A stretch of DNA of 32,884 nucleotides from Nocardia altamirensis NBRC 108246 (GCF_001612685.1 NZ_BDAY01000111.1:1-32884); one strand, 5' to 3'; numbered from the stretch's first letter, positions 14,116-22,999 are shown. The notes: generated by a model from the sequence alone, not told the origin. A program made the numbers and translations.

Positions 14116-15114
14116 CTAAACCGCCTCCCGATACTCCGAAGCCAACCCGAACAACGGAAACAACTTCTCCGTATCCAGGAAAAAACTCATCCCAGCAATC
14201 GCATCCCCGTCCAACTCCAACACCGTGATCGACCACGGAACCCACACCCCAGGCTCCCCACTCGGCTTGTAATGCCCAAACGCCGCATGCCCATTCGCCC
14301 CTTCGAGCCGAACCATCCGCGAATCCCGGCACCCACTCCCATGCCCAAGCATGAACGCAGCCACATTCTCCGGCCCCGAGAACCAGAACTCGATCGGCGG
14401 CATAGACAGCGCCACATCCGTTTTCAGCAGCGCAGTCAACGCATCCATGTCATACGCCTCGAACGCCTTGACGAAGTTGTCGACCAGCTTGCGCTGGTCT
14501 TCATTGGATTCGTCGTAGTCGTCGGTAGCGGTCGGCTGCACCTTCGACATGGTGGCCCTGGCCCGCTGCAGCGCGCTGTTCACCGACGCGGGCGACATGG
14601 TGAGCGCCTCCGCGGTCTCGTTGGCGGAGAACCGCAGCACTTCGCGCATGATCAGGATCGCGCGCTGGGTGGCGGGTAGGTGTTGGCAGGCGGCGACGAA
14701 CGCCAACCGCAGCGTGTCCTTCGCCGACGCGTGTTCGGCCGGGTCGGCGCCGAACGCCAGTGCATTCGGGATCGGTTCGATCCACACGTAGTCCGGCTGG
14801 GGCGGGGGTAGTGGGGAGTCCGGTCGCGCAGGCCCGGACAGGTCCATCGGCCTGGCTCGCCGCTGCGGGCCGTCGAGCATGTCCAGGCAGACGTTGGTGG
14901 TGATTCGGTAGAGCCACGAGCGCAGGCTGGCGCGGCCTTCGAACGAGTCGTAGGACTTCCACGCGCGGGTGAAGGTTTCCTGGACCGCGTCTTCCGCTTC
15001 GAAGGACGAGCCGAGCATGCGGTAGGCGTAGGCGCACAATTCCCGGCGGTGTTTCTCGAAGGATTCGAGCACGTCGGGAGCGAGGCCGGCGGATTGGCCG
15101 GACAAGTCGTTCAT
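14116..15114 (-). CDS. sigG: ECF sigma factor with C-terminal SnoaL domain, SigG-like
   Basis: A 332-residue protein. Region 2 spans about residues 18-85 (RRELCAYAYRMLGS, AEDAVQETFTRAWKSYDSF, LRSWLYRITTNVCLD) and region 4 about 135-190 (LPATQRAILIMREVLRFS, ETAEALTMSPASVNSALQRAR). An NTF2/SnoaL-like domain runs from about 205 to the end. Length, order and the WIEPIPN linker match M. tuberculosis SigG (Rv0182c) and relatives; the C-terminal domain is thought to modulate activity in place of an anti-sigma factor. ATG 15114 has agggtg upstream; GTG 15123 is an alternative start. It is divergent from a glyoxalase-superfamily gene, which fits reports that SigG controls such genes. The symbol is tentative because actinomycetes have several paralogues. 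Confidence 0.8.
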   Translation of the reverse strand: MNDLSGQSAGLAPDVLESFEKHRRELCAYAYRMLGSSFEAEDAVQETFTRAWKSYDSFEGRASLRSWLYRITTNVCLDMLDGPQRRARPMDLSGPARPDSPLPPPQPDYVWIEPIPNALAFGADPAEHASAKDTLRLAFVAACQHLPATQRAILIMREVLRFSANETAEALTMSPASVNSALQRARATMSKVQPTATDDYDESNEDQRKLVDNFVKAFEAYDMDALTALLKTDVALSMPPIEFWFSGPENVAAFMLGHGSGCRDSRMVRLEGANGHAAFGHYKPSGEPGVWVPWSITVLELDGDAIAGMSFFLDTEKLFPLFGLASEYREAV

Positions 15115-15306
15115 GGTTGTCACCCTGCCACAGGGCACCGACACATCCCAGACCCAAATGCCGACTACCAGCGGAATCAAGATCATCAGCCCGGGTCACG
15201 CCGTGCGTCCGGTCACAGCCCCGGGTCAGCCGATGAATTCAGCCCCCGCGATCCGTCTCTATTTGTGCGCAACTAAACAGGCGGACTACGAAAAAGGGAC
15301 CGACAC

Positions 15307-15726
15307 ATGAGCAGCCGGATGATATTTCTCAACCTCCCCGTCGCCGACCTGAATCGGTCGAAGAAGTTCTACGAGGCGGTCGGCTGGAAGGTCAACCAGG
15401 AGTTCTCCGACGACAACGCTGCCTGCATCGTGATCGACGACAACATCTGCGTGATGCTGCTGACCAGACAGTTCTTCACCACCTTCAGTCAGCGGCCGGT
15501 CGCCGATACCACCGAGAAGACCGGCGCCTCTTACGGTTTGGCGCTGACGAGCGTCGCCGAGGTGGACGCACTCGCCGACGCGGCGCTGTCCGGCGGCGCC
15601 ACCGAAGAGGTCAACGCAGACAAGCGCGCACAGGAGGAGCAGGTCGGCATGTACAGCCGCACCTTCCTCGATCCGGACGGCCACCAGTGGGAGCCGTTCT
15701 GGATGGATTACTCGGGCAGTCGGTGA
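15307..15726 (+). CDS. VOC-superfamily (glyoxalase/bleomycin-resistance-like) protein
   Basis: A 139-residue vicinal-oxygen-chelate fold protein: FLNLPVADLNRSKKFYEAVGW in the first beta-alpha-beta unit and FLDPDGHQWEPFWMD in the second. The usual first metal-binding His in the N-terminal strand is replaced (LNLPV). The Glu in HQWEPF remains, so metal use is uncertain. Members include glyoxalase I, dioxygenases and resistance proteins; the substrate cannot be predicted. The ATG follows an aaaaaggga ribosome-binding site. It is divergent from the SigG-like gene with 192 bp between starts, and is the most likely target of that sigma factor. Confidence 0.8.
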   Translation: MSSRMIFLNLPVADLNRSKKFYEAVGWKVNQEFSDDNAACIVIDDNICVMLLTRQFFTTFSQRPVADTTEKTGASYGLALTSVAEVDALADAALSGGATEEVNADKRAQEEQVGMYSRTFLDPDGHQWEPFWMDYSGSR

Positions 15727-15741
15727 CGCCCGCCGAGGGGT

Positions 15742-15771
15742 CGCCCCCGGTGCCGAAAGGTGCCGGGGGCG
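15742..15771. terminator. Terminator hairpin between the VOC gene and echA19
   Basis: cgcccccgg (15742-15750) pairs with ccgggggcg (15763-15771), with further wobble pairing closing a GAAA loop, and is followed by ttcagcttt. It lies 15 nt after the VOC stop and 15 nt before the convergent echA19 end. Confidence 0.8.
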
Positions 15772-15786
15772 TTCAGCTTTCCGGGG

Positions 15787-16569
15787 TCAGCTGCCGGTGA
15801 AGGTCGGCTTCCGCTTCTCCGCGAAGGCCTTCGGGCCCTCCTTGGCGTCGGTGGAACGGAACACCGCCATGCCGAGCTTCGCGTCGATCTGGAACGCCTC
15901 TTCCTCGTGCATGCCCTCGGTGTCCCTGATGGTCCGCAGGATGGCCTGGACCGCGAGCGGGCCGTTGGCGGCGATCTGCGCGGCCAGTTCCAGTGCCTTG
16001 TCGAGGGCGCTGCCGTCCGGCACCACGTGCCCGATCAGCCCGATCTCTTTGGCCTCGGCGGCGGTGACGTGCCTGCCGGTCAGCAGGATGTCCGCGGCAA
16101 CGGTGTAGGGAATCTGCCGCACCAGGCGCACCGCGGACCCGCCGAGTGGGAACAGGCCCCAGCGTGCTTCGGAGACACCGAATTTCGCGCTTTCGCCGGC
16201 CACCCGGATGTCGGTGCCCTGCAGGATCTCGGTGCCGCCCGCGATGGCGGGTCCCTCGACCGCGGCGATCAACGGTTTGGTCAGCCTGCGGCCCTTGAGC
16301 AATGCCTCGATCTTGGACAGGTCCCAGCCGCCGCCCGCGAACGAGTCGCCGGGATGCTGTGCGGTCATCGCCTTCAGGTCGGCGCCCGCGCAGAACGCGC
16401 CGCCCGCGCCGGTCAGGATCGCCACCCGGATGTCCGGATCGCTGTCCACCTGATCCCAGGCATCGCGCATGATCGCCATCATTTCCGCCGAGAGCGCGTT
16501 GCGCGCCTCCGGTCGATTCATCGTGACGATCAGGACCTGGTCGCGTTTCTCGACGAGGCAGTGTGGCAT
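15787..16569 (-). CDS. echA19: Enoyl-CoA hydratase EchA19
   Basis: A 260-residue crotonase-family protein closely matching M. tuberculosis EchA19 (Rv3516): LIVTMNRPEARNALS, GAFCAGADLKAM oxyanion loop, LLKGRRLTKPLIAAVEGPA, GGTEILQGTDIRVAGESAKF. The two catalytic glutamates of crotonases are at Glu114 (GGTE) and Glu134 (GVSE). It hydrates the alpha,beta-unsaturated CoA thioester of the sterol side chain. ATG 16569 has aggag upstream and family homology begins there; the longer frame to 16614 would cover the KstR site. It is divergent from fadD19, with the shared operator at 16607-16620, the same arrangement as Rv3516/Rv3515c. Confidence 0.93.
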   Translation of the reverse strand: MPHCLVEKRDQVLIVTMNRPEARNALSAEMMAIMRDAWDQVDSDPDIRVAILTGAGGAFCAGADLKAMTAQHPGDSFAGGGWDLSKIEALLKGRRLTKPLIAAVEGPAIAGGTEILQGTDIRVAGESAKFGVSEARWGLFPLGGSAVRLVRQIPYTVAADILLTGRHVTAAEAKEIGLIGHVVPDGSALDKALELAAQIAANGPLAVQAILRTIRDTEGMHEEEAFQIDAKLGMAVFRSTDAKEGPKAFAEKRKPTFTGS

Positions 16570-16606
16570 TGACGAATCTCCTGACTGTTCGACCCTTGCC
16601 AGGAAC

Positions 16607-16620
16607 AGTAACACGTTCTA
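16607..16620. promoter_or_regulatory. KstR operator between echA19 and fadD19
   Basis: AGTAACACGTTCTA has a perfect right half-site and an intact AAC core on the left, with the outer left bases degenerate. It lies between divergent echA19 and fadD19 and ends 10 nt before the fadD19 GTG. Confidence 0.78.
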
Positions 16621-16630
16621 TTTTTAGCCT

Positions 16631-18283
16631 GTGAGCTACAACATAGCGGACCTTGTCGAACACGCCATCGACCTGATGCCCGACCGCGTCGCGCTCGTGG
16701 GCGACGGTCGTGAGGTGACCTACGCCCAGCTGGAGGAGCGCGCCAATAAATTGGCTCACTACCTGCTCGAACACGGCGTGCAGCCGGGCGACAAGGTCGG
16801 CATCTACTCGCGCAACACCGTCGAGGCGGTCGAGGCGATGGTCGCGGTGTTCAAGGCCAGGGCCGTGATGATCAACGTGAACTTCCGGTACGTCGAGAAC
16901 GAGTTGCAATATATTTTCGAAAATTCGGACATGGTCGCGTTGATCCACGAGCGCCGCTACAGCGAAAGGGTGGCCGCTGTTCGGCCGAAAACCCCGCAGC
17001 TGAAGACGGTGATCGTTGTCGATGACGATACGACCGGCACCATCGCCACCGCAGCGGATTCTGTCGAATACGAGGCGGCGCTTGCGGCCTCGGCCGGCGA
17101 ACGCGACTTCGGCGAGCGCTCGCCCGACGACGTCTTCATGCTCTACACCGGCGGCACCACCGGCCTGCCGAAGGGCGTGATGTGGCGGCAGGAGGACTGG
17201 TGGCGGGTGCTCGGTGGCGGCATCAACTTCATCACCGGGGAACCCATCGACGACGAATGGACCCAGTCCAAGACCGGTCACGGCAGCGGAGCGCAGATGG
17301 TGCGGTTCCCGATCCCGCCGATGATCCACGGTGGCTCGCAGACCGCGGTGTTCCACAGCCTGTTCGACGGCGGAAAGGCCGTGATGGTGCCCGAGTTCAG
17401 CGGGCACGGTGTGTGGCAGGCGATCGACCGCCACAAGATCAACCTCATCTTCATCACCGGCGACGCGATGGCGCGGCCGATGCTGGACGCGCTGATCGAA
17501 GGCAACCCGGAAACCAATGCGCCCTATGACCTTTCGAGCCTCTACGTAATGGCCAGCAGTGCCGCGCTGTTCTCGCCTGCCCTCAAGGACCAGTTCGTCG
17601 AGCTGCTGCCGAACCGGCTGATCTCCGACTCCATCGGCTCCTCGGAGACCGGCTTCGGCGGCCTGTCGATCGTCGCCAAGGGCGTCAACCACACCGGCGG
17701 GCCGCGCGTGAAGATCGACGCCTCCACCTCGGTGCTCGACGAGGCGGGCAACCCGGTGCAGCCCGGCTCCGGCGTGGTCGGCCTCCTCGCCCGCAGCGGG
17801 CACATTCCGCTCGGCTACTACAAGGACGAGGCGAAGACCGCGGCAACCTTCAAGGAGTTCAACGGGATTCGCTACGCCATCCCCGGGGACTTCGCCAGGG
17901 TCGAGGAGGACGGCGCCGTCACCATGCTCGGCCGCGGTTCGGTCAGCATCAACAGCGGTGGCGAGAAGATCTACCCGGAGGAGGTCGAAGGCGCGCTCAA
18001 GACCCACCCGGAGATCTTCGACGCGCTTGTGGTCGGTGTCGAGGACGAGCGCTGGGGTCAGCGGGTGGTCGCCGTGGTGCAGTGCCGCGGGGGAAATCGG
18101 CCGACGCTGGCGGAATTGCGCCCGATTCTCATCAAAGAGATTGCCCCGTACAAGCTTCCGCGCAGCCTGTGGTTCGTGGACGAGATCAAGCGTTCCCCTG
18201 CGGGTAAGCCCGACTACCGTTGGGCCAAGGCGCACACCGACTCCTGTGCCGCCGACGAGCATGCCGAAGCGAGCAGTAAGTAG
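16631..18283 (+). CDS. fadD19: Steroid-CoA ligase FadD19
   Basis: A 550-residue acyl-CoA synthetase matching M. tuberculosis FadD19 (Rv3515c, 548 aa) from end to end: NIADLVEHAIDLMPDRVAL, INVNFRYVENELQYIF, YTGGTTGLPKGVMWR (ATP-binding), ISDSIGSSETGFGG, MLGRGSVSINSGGEKIYPEEVE and the catalytic lysine in RSPAGKPDYRWAK. It makes CoA thioesters of sterol side-chain carboxylic acids. In R. rhodochrous it is essential for C24-branched side chains. GTG 16631 agrees with the FadD19 N terminus; there is no ribosome-binding site and the KstR operator ends 10 nt upstream, suggesting a leaderless transcript. Confidence 0.95.
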   Translation: MSYNIADLVEHAIDLMPDRVALVGDGREVTYAQLEERANKLAHYLLEHGVQPGDKVGIYSRNTVEAVEAMVAVFKARAVMINVNFRYVENELQYIFENSDMVALIHERRYSERVAAVRPKTPQLKTVIVVDDDTTGTIATAADSVEYEAALAASAGERDFGERSPDDVFMLYTGGTTGLPKGVMWRQEDWWRVLGGGINFITGEPIDDEWTQSKTGHGSGAQMVRFPIPPMIHGGSQTAVFHSLFDGGKAVMVPEFSGHGVWQAIDRHKINLIFITGDAMARPMLDALIEGNPETNAPYDLSSLYVMASSAALFSPALKDQFVELLPNRLISDSIGSSETGFGGLSIVAKGVNHTGGPRVKIDASTSVLDEAGNPVQPGSGVVGLLARSGHIPLGYYKDEAKTAATFKEFNGIRYAIPGDFARVEEDGAVTMLGRGSVSINSGGEKIYPEEVEGALKTHPEIFDALVVGVEDERWGQRVVAVVQCRGGNRPTLAELRPILIKEIAPYKLPRSLWFVDEIKRSPAGKPDYRWAKAHTDSCAADEHAEASSK

Positions 18284-18298
18284 GAACCGGTCGTACCG

Positions 18299-18329
18299 AA
18301 GGGCCGTCACGGATTCCGTGGCGGCCCTT
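18299..18329. terminator. Bidirectional terminator after fadD19
   Basis: aagggccgtcacgga (18299-18313) pairs with tccgtggcggccctt (18315-18329) with one G-T wobble; the innermost pairs must open to form the loop. It starts 15 nt after the fadD19 stop and ends 13 nt before the convergent FAD monooxygenase gene. Confidence 0.8.
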
Positions 18330-18342
18330 GCCTGTGCCTTGG

Positions 18343-19530
18343 TCAGCGATTGCCCAGCTCGGCGAGCCGGTAGGTGAGCGACCTGCGGACGGCGGGGACG
18401 CGGGTGAGTGTCGCGATGACGAGGTTGCGCAGCGACCGGGCGGGGCGCGAGGTCAGCGTGGCCATGCGGGTCATGCGGTCGGTGAAGGCGACGACATCGA
18501 GCGCTATCGGGCGGCGGATGGTTTCGTAGCTGTCCAGCAGGGATTCCGGCTCGCCTGCCACGACCATGGCGAGCAGGGGGCCGAGGGTTGCGGCGTCTTG
18601 GATGCCGGTGTTCATGCCCTGGCCGCCCGCGGGGCTGTGCACGTGTGCCGCGTCGCCTGCGAGCAGGACGCGGCCCGCGCGGTAGCGGTCGGCGACGCGA
18701 TGATGCACCCGGAAGCGTGAACTCCACAGCACTGCACTGACTTCGACGTCGCCACCGGGCCCGCGGGCGTCGAGAATGGTTTGGATGTCGGCGCGGGTGG
18801 GGTGCTCCGGTGCCGTGTCGACGGTGGCGACCACGCGGTACCGGTTCGGTTCGGCGGGGTCGGGCAGCGGTGCGATCACGGTGATGCCCTCCGGCGACAG
18901 ATACAGCGAGACTTCCTCGCGCGGGATTGGCCAGTTCATCCTGACGTCGGCGAGCACGAACGACGCGGGATAGGCCGCGCCGGTGAATCCGATGCCCGCC
19001 TGCTCGCGCACCACGCTGTGCATGCCGTCGGTGCCGATCACGTAGTCGGCGCGGAGGGTGCCTGCGTCGCCCGCGGCATCGGTGTATTCGACTGTCACGC
19101 CGTCGTTTTCCTCGACAACGCGCGTCACCAGGTAAGGCCGGTGCACGTCGCCGCCCGCCTTGCGCAGCGCGGCGAGCAGCACCGCCTCGGTGGTGTCCTG
19201 CGGGACCATCAGGGTGTAGGGGTACCGCGTCGGGAGGCCGTCGAACCGGAGCGTGGCCAGGGTGCGGCCGCCGTCGTGCAGCGTGAAGGTCGGCACCACA
19301 AGGCCTTCGGCGATGAGCTCCTCGGCGATGCCGAGCTCGTGCAGCACCTCCAGCGTCCTGGCGTGCACGACCGCGGCGCGAGAGGTGTTGGCGCCCTCGG
19401 CAAGTCGATCGAGCAGGACGAAGTCGACGTCTGCCGCGGCCAGGGTGACGGCCGCGGTCAGCCCGGCGGGCCCCGCGCCGACGATGACGACGGAGGTGGT
19501 CTCTGGCAGCGGGTTCGGGGTGGTGTTCAT
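18343..19530 (-). CDS. FAD-dependent aromatic-hydroxylase-type monooxygenase
   Basis: A 395-residue class A flavoprotein monooxygenase. The N-terminal FAD-binding motif is VVIVGAGPAGL (GAGPAG at about 18-23), the DG motif is GTDGMHSVVR, and the GD motif is LLAGDAAHVHSPAGGQGMNTG. It lacks the C-terminal thioredoxin-like domain of phenol-hydroxylase or TfdB-type members, so it is a short version. It probably hydroxylates an aromatic or polycyclic compound using NAD(P)H and O2; detoxification or antibiotic modification are possibilities. ATG 19530 has aggag upstream. It is divergent from a TetR regulator with three shared operator-like palindromes between them, so it is almost certainly repressed by that protein. 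No KstR site is near, so it is not part of the sterol regulon. Confidence 0.85.
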   Translation of the reverse strand: MNTTPNPLPETTSVVIVGAGPAGLTAAVTLAAADVDFVLLDRLAEGANTSRAAVVHARTLEVLHELGIAEELIAEGLVVPTFTLHDGGRTLATLRFDGLPTRYPYTLMVPQDTTEAVLLAALRKAGGDVHRPYLVTRVVEENDGVTVEYTDAAGDAGTLRADYVIGTDGMHSVVREQAGIGFTGAAYPASFVLADVRMNWPIPREEVSLYLSPEGITVIAPLPDPAEPNRYRVVATVDTAPEHPTRADIQTILDARGPGGDVEVSAVLWSSRFRVHHRVADRYRAGRVLLAGDAAHVHSPAGGQGMNTGIQDAATLGPLLAMVVAGEPESLLDSYETIRRPIALDVVAFTDRMTRMATLTSRPARSLRNLVIATLTRVPAVRRSLTYRLAELGNR

Positions 19531-19557
19531 CAGAACTCCTGAAGTCAACATCTGTGG

Positions 19558-19631
19558 GCCAACGCTTGTTGGCATAACGGTAGCCCGCCCGGCGTGGCTA
19601 AGTCAACGGTTGTTGGCCTACACTTGTTGGC
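19558..19631. promoter_or_regulatory. Three TetR operator-like repeats in the divergent promoter
   Basis: GCCAACgcttGTTGGC (19558-19573) is a perfect 6-4-6 palindrome. Related copies GTCAACggttGTTGGC (19602-19617) and GCCTACacttGTTGGC (19616-19631) each have one arm mismatch. The third ends directly at the tetR ATG. The right half GTTGGC and the TT before it are constant in all three. These are the probable binding sites of the adjacent TetR protein. Confidence 0.75.
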
Positions 19632-20219
19632 ATGACGATCGAGCCTGATCAGCCGCCTGCCCGGCGCTCCGACGCCACCCGTGCGGCCATCCTGGAGGCA
19701 GCGCGCGCCCGCTTCGCCGCCGAGGGATTCCGCAAGGCGACCATCCGTGCCATCGCCACCGACGCCGCGATCGACCCGTCGATGGTCATGCGCTACTTCG
19801 GCAGCAAGGACGGCCTGTTCGCCGCCGCCGTCGACATCGATCTGGCGCTGCCCGACCTGGCCGCCGCCGATCCCGATCAGCTCGGCGAGCTACTCGTCCG
19901 CCGCTTCCTCGCGCTGTGGGAGGAGCCGCCGGGCAACGAGGTGCTGCGCACGCTGCTGCGCTCCGCGGTGACCGACGACGCCGTCACCGAACGCTTCCGC
20001 ACCGTCTTCGCCGAGCAGGTGCTCCCCGCCGTCCTTCGCTTCGGTGACGCCGCCGACGCCCCGCGCCGCGGCGGCCTGGTGGTCACCCAGCTCCTCGGAA
20101 TTGCGCTGTGCCGCTACATTCTTCGGATCCCGCCGGTGGTCGGCCTGACCCGCGAGGCGTTGATCGCCGATGTGGCGCCGACGATCCAGCGCTATTTGGT
20201 ATCGGCGCCCACTCAATAG
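19632..20219 (+). CDS. TetR-family transcriptional repressor
   Basis: A 195-residue protein with a typical TetR N terminus: TRAAILEAARARFAAEGF, then the helix-turn-helix ATIRAIATDAAIDPSMVMRYFGSKDGLFAAAV (about residues 36-67, given in two conserved parts in the family). The C-terminal ligand-binding domain is not specific enough to predict an inducer. The ATG at 19632 directly abuts an operator-like palindrome and has no Shine-Dalgarno sequence, suggesting a leaderless autoregulated mRNA. It is divergent from the FAD monooxygenase, a standard TetR-target layout. It is not KstR. Confidence 0.88.
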   Translation: MTIEPDQPPARRSDATRAAILEAARARFAAEGFRKATIRAIATDAAIDPSMVMRYFGSKDGLFAAAVDIDLALPDLAAADPDQLGELLVRRFLALWEEPPGNEVLRTLLRSAVTDDAVTERFRTVFAEQVLPAVLRFGDAADAPRRGGLVVTQLLGIALCRYILRIPPVVGLTREALIADVAPTIQRYLVSAPTQ

Positions 20220-20247
20220 CGGCGAGATGCGTTGGTGCACACACAGA

Positions 20248-20279
20248 TTCGGCCCGCCGAGTTTCCTCGACGGGCCGAA
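20248..20279. terminator. Terminator hairpin between tetR and fadE27
   Basis: ttcggcccgccgag (20248-20261) pairs with ctcgacgggccgaa (20266-20279) with one mismatch and a 4-nt loop. It lies between the ends of two convergent genes. Confidence 0.75.
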
Positions 20280-20295
20280 GGGGAGTGCGTGACGG

Positions 20296-21396
20296 TCAGG
20301 CCGGAGCGGCCAGCAGAGCGCCGAGGGCGCGCAGGTGGTCTGTTCCGCCGCCGAGGGCGAACTCGTGGTGTTTGGCGGCGGTGAAGTAGTTGTGCACGAT
20401 GTGGTCGCGGTCGATGCCGACGCCGCCGTGCACGTGCACGACGGTGTGCGCCACCCGGTGGCCCGCGTCGGCGGCCCAGAACTTGGCGGTGTGTACGGCT
20501 TCGGCGCTCGGCAGGTCCTCGGACAGCAGCCAGGCCGCCTGCGTGACCGCCAGACGCAGGCCCTGAACGTCGATGTAGGCATCGGCGAGGCGCTGGGCAA
20601 CGGCCTGGAAGCTGCCGACCGCCTTGCCGAATTGTTCCCGCTCGCGCGTGTATTCGGCGACCAGCTCGAGCGCGCGCTCGATGGTTCCGAGTTGGGCGGC
20701 GCTCAGGCCGAGCCAGGCGCGGGTGAGCACCCAGTCGAGGATCTCGGCGCCACGCTCGACGGTGCCGACCAATTCGGCGGGGGTGTCGGCGAGATCGACG
20801 GCGTACTCGGGGGTTCGGTCGACCACCTGCTGCGCGGTGACGGTCACAACGGAGGGATCGACCAGGAACACGGCGACCGCGCCGAACACGGTGGCGGGAA
20901 CCAGGATTCGGTCTGCCCGATTGGCGAACGGCACCGTGGTCTTGGCGCCGGTGAGCCGCCAGCCGTTGTCCGTCTCGATGGCGGTGGTGATCGGCTTCGT
21001 CGGCTCCCAGTTGTGTTCCTCCGCCAGCGCGGCCGTCAGAATGATGCGCCCCGCACCCGCCTGCGTTGCCCGATCCTGTTGCGCCGCATCGCCGAATCGA
21101 GCCAGCGCGCCTGCGCCGAGCGCGATCGACCACAGGTAGGGCACCGCGGCGACGTATTTACCGAGTTCGCGCAGCACGGCGGTCTGCTCGAGCACGCCCA
21201 AGTCACTGCCGCCCACCGCCTCCGGCAACGCCGCCGCGAGCACACCGGTCTCGGCGAGCGAGTGCCACAGCGTCTCGTCGAATCGTTCGTCGGCGGTGTC
21301 GAGTTCGCGCAGGCGGTCGGCGGTGACCAGCTTGGCGCACACCTCGCCGGTCAGCCTGGCCAGATCGAGCTGCGCCTCGGTGGGAGTGAAATCCAT
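20296..21396 (-). CDS. fadE27: Acyl-CoA dehydrogenase FadE27 (ChsE5), subunit without catalytic glutamate
   Basis: A 366-residue acyl-CoA dehydrogenase matching the position and length of M. tuberculosis FadE27 (Rv3505, 373 aa). It shows the family N terminus MDFTPTEAQLDLARL, a degenerate middle domain, and C-terminal REREQFGKAVGSFQAV and HVHGGVGIDRDH. It pairs with FadE26 as an alpha2-beta2 enzyme (ChsE4-ChsE5 in M. tuberculosis) that dehydrogenates 3-oxocholest-4-en-26-oyl-CoA. The catalytic Glu of the partner is not seen in the corresponding stretch here (RAWLGLSAAQLGTIERAL). The gene follows fadE26 after 19 nt in the same operon and ends at a terminator. Confidence 0.9.
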   Translation of the reverse strand: MDFTPTEAQLDLARLTGEVCAKLVTADRLRELDTADERFDETLWHSLAETGVLAAALPEAVGGSDLGVLEQTAVLRELGKYVAAVPYLWSIALGAGALARFGDAAQQDRATQAGAGRIILTAALAEEHNWEPTKPITTAIETDNGWRLTGAKTTVPFANRADRILVPATVFGAVAVFLVDPSVVTVTAQQVVDRTPEYAVDLADTPAELVGTVERGAEILDWVLTRAWLGLSAAQLGTIERALELVAEYTREREQFGKAVGSFQAVAQRLADAYIDVQGLRLAVTQAAWLLSEDLPSAEAVHTAKFWAADAGHRVAHTVVHVHGGVGIDRDHIVHNYFTAAKHHEFALGGGTDHLRALGALLAAPA

Positions 21397-21415
21397 GTCA
21401 GCTACCTGCTTTCCG

Positions 21416-22609
<1,194 letters not shown>

Positions 22610-22664
22610 GGCAAATACCTCATGCCTTCGTCGATGTGGGTTCAACCGATCATTGCATATCGAC

Positions 22665-22678
22665 TGAAACATGTTCCA
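22665..22678. promoter_or_regulatory. KstR operator between fadE26 and fdxD
   Basis: TGAAACATGTTCCA satisfies TnnAACnnGTTnnA on both strands. It lies 56 nt from the fadE26 start and 88 nt from the fdxD start in their divergent promoter region. Confidence 0.85.
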
Positions 22679-22765
22679 GTATTGAGGCCGAATCCGGTCG
22701 ATGACGCCCCGCGCGGAGTCGTCGGGTTGTTAGGCTTCGGCTAGGAACGCGGTAAAGGAGTTCTC

Positions 22766-22954
22766 ATGAAGGTCAGCGTCGATCTGGACCAGTGTGAAGC
22801 GAACGGAATCTGTGTCGGAATCGCCCCCGACGTGTTCGAACTCGATGACGAGGACCAGCTGCACATCCTCGAGGCCGATGTGCCCGACGACCGTCTCGCC
22901 GATGTCGAGGACGCCGTCGCGCAGTGCCCGAAAGCGGCGCTGCGACTCCAGTGA
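22766..22954 (+). CDS. fdxD: 3Fe-4S ferredoxin FdxD
   Basis: A 62-residue acidic ferredoxin with cluster ligands Cys10, Cys16 and Cys54 (CEANGIC and QCPKAAL). The second position of a 4Fe-4S motif is Asn13, as expected for actinobacterial P450-type 3Fe-4S ferredoxins. It matches M. tuberculosis FdxD (Rv3503c) in position and sequence. It is probably an electron donor to CYP125 or another sterol-pathway redox enzyme. The ATG has a strong aaaggag just upstream. It is divergent from fadE26, and hsd4A follows with its own KstR site, so both genes respond to the same signal. Confidence 0.9.
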   Translation: MKVSVDLDQCEANGICVGIAPDVFELDDEDQLHILEADVPDDRLADVEDAVAQCPKAALRLQ

Positions 22955-22974
22955 CGCCGGGCCTTGCCATAGAA

Positions 22975-22988
22975 TGGAACACGTTCTA
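22975..22988. promoter_or_regulatory. KstR operator upstream of hsd4A
   Basis: TGGAACACGTTCTA is a full KstR match lying 20 nt after the fdxD stop and ending 11 nt before the GTG at 23000. It gives hsd4A its own regulated promoter inside the fdxD-hsd4A-mce4 run of genes. Confidence 0.85.
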
Positions 22989-22999
22989 GGGTCGGCTCC

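Noticed and set aside
13427..14679. Several long open frames (135-336 codons) on both strands across the tandem repeat
   Set aside because: They consist mainly of the 16-residue cycle forced by a 16-bp repeat that has no stop in any frame. Their flanks have no recognisable protein features, and the plus-strand frame also runs antisense into the SigG-like gene.
15773..18727. A 984-codon minus-strand open frame
   Set aside because: It lies antisense to fadD19, which has full-length homology, and runs out of frame through echA19. Its composition (His/Arg/Gly-rich) is typical of a high-GC shadow frame.
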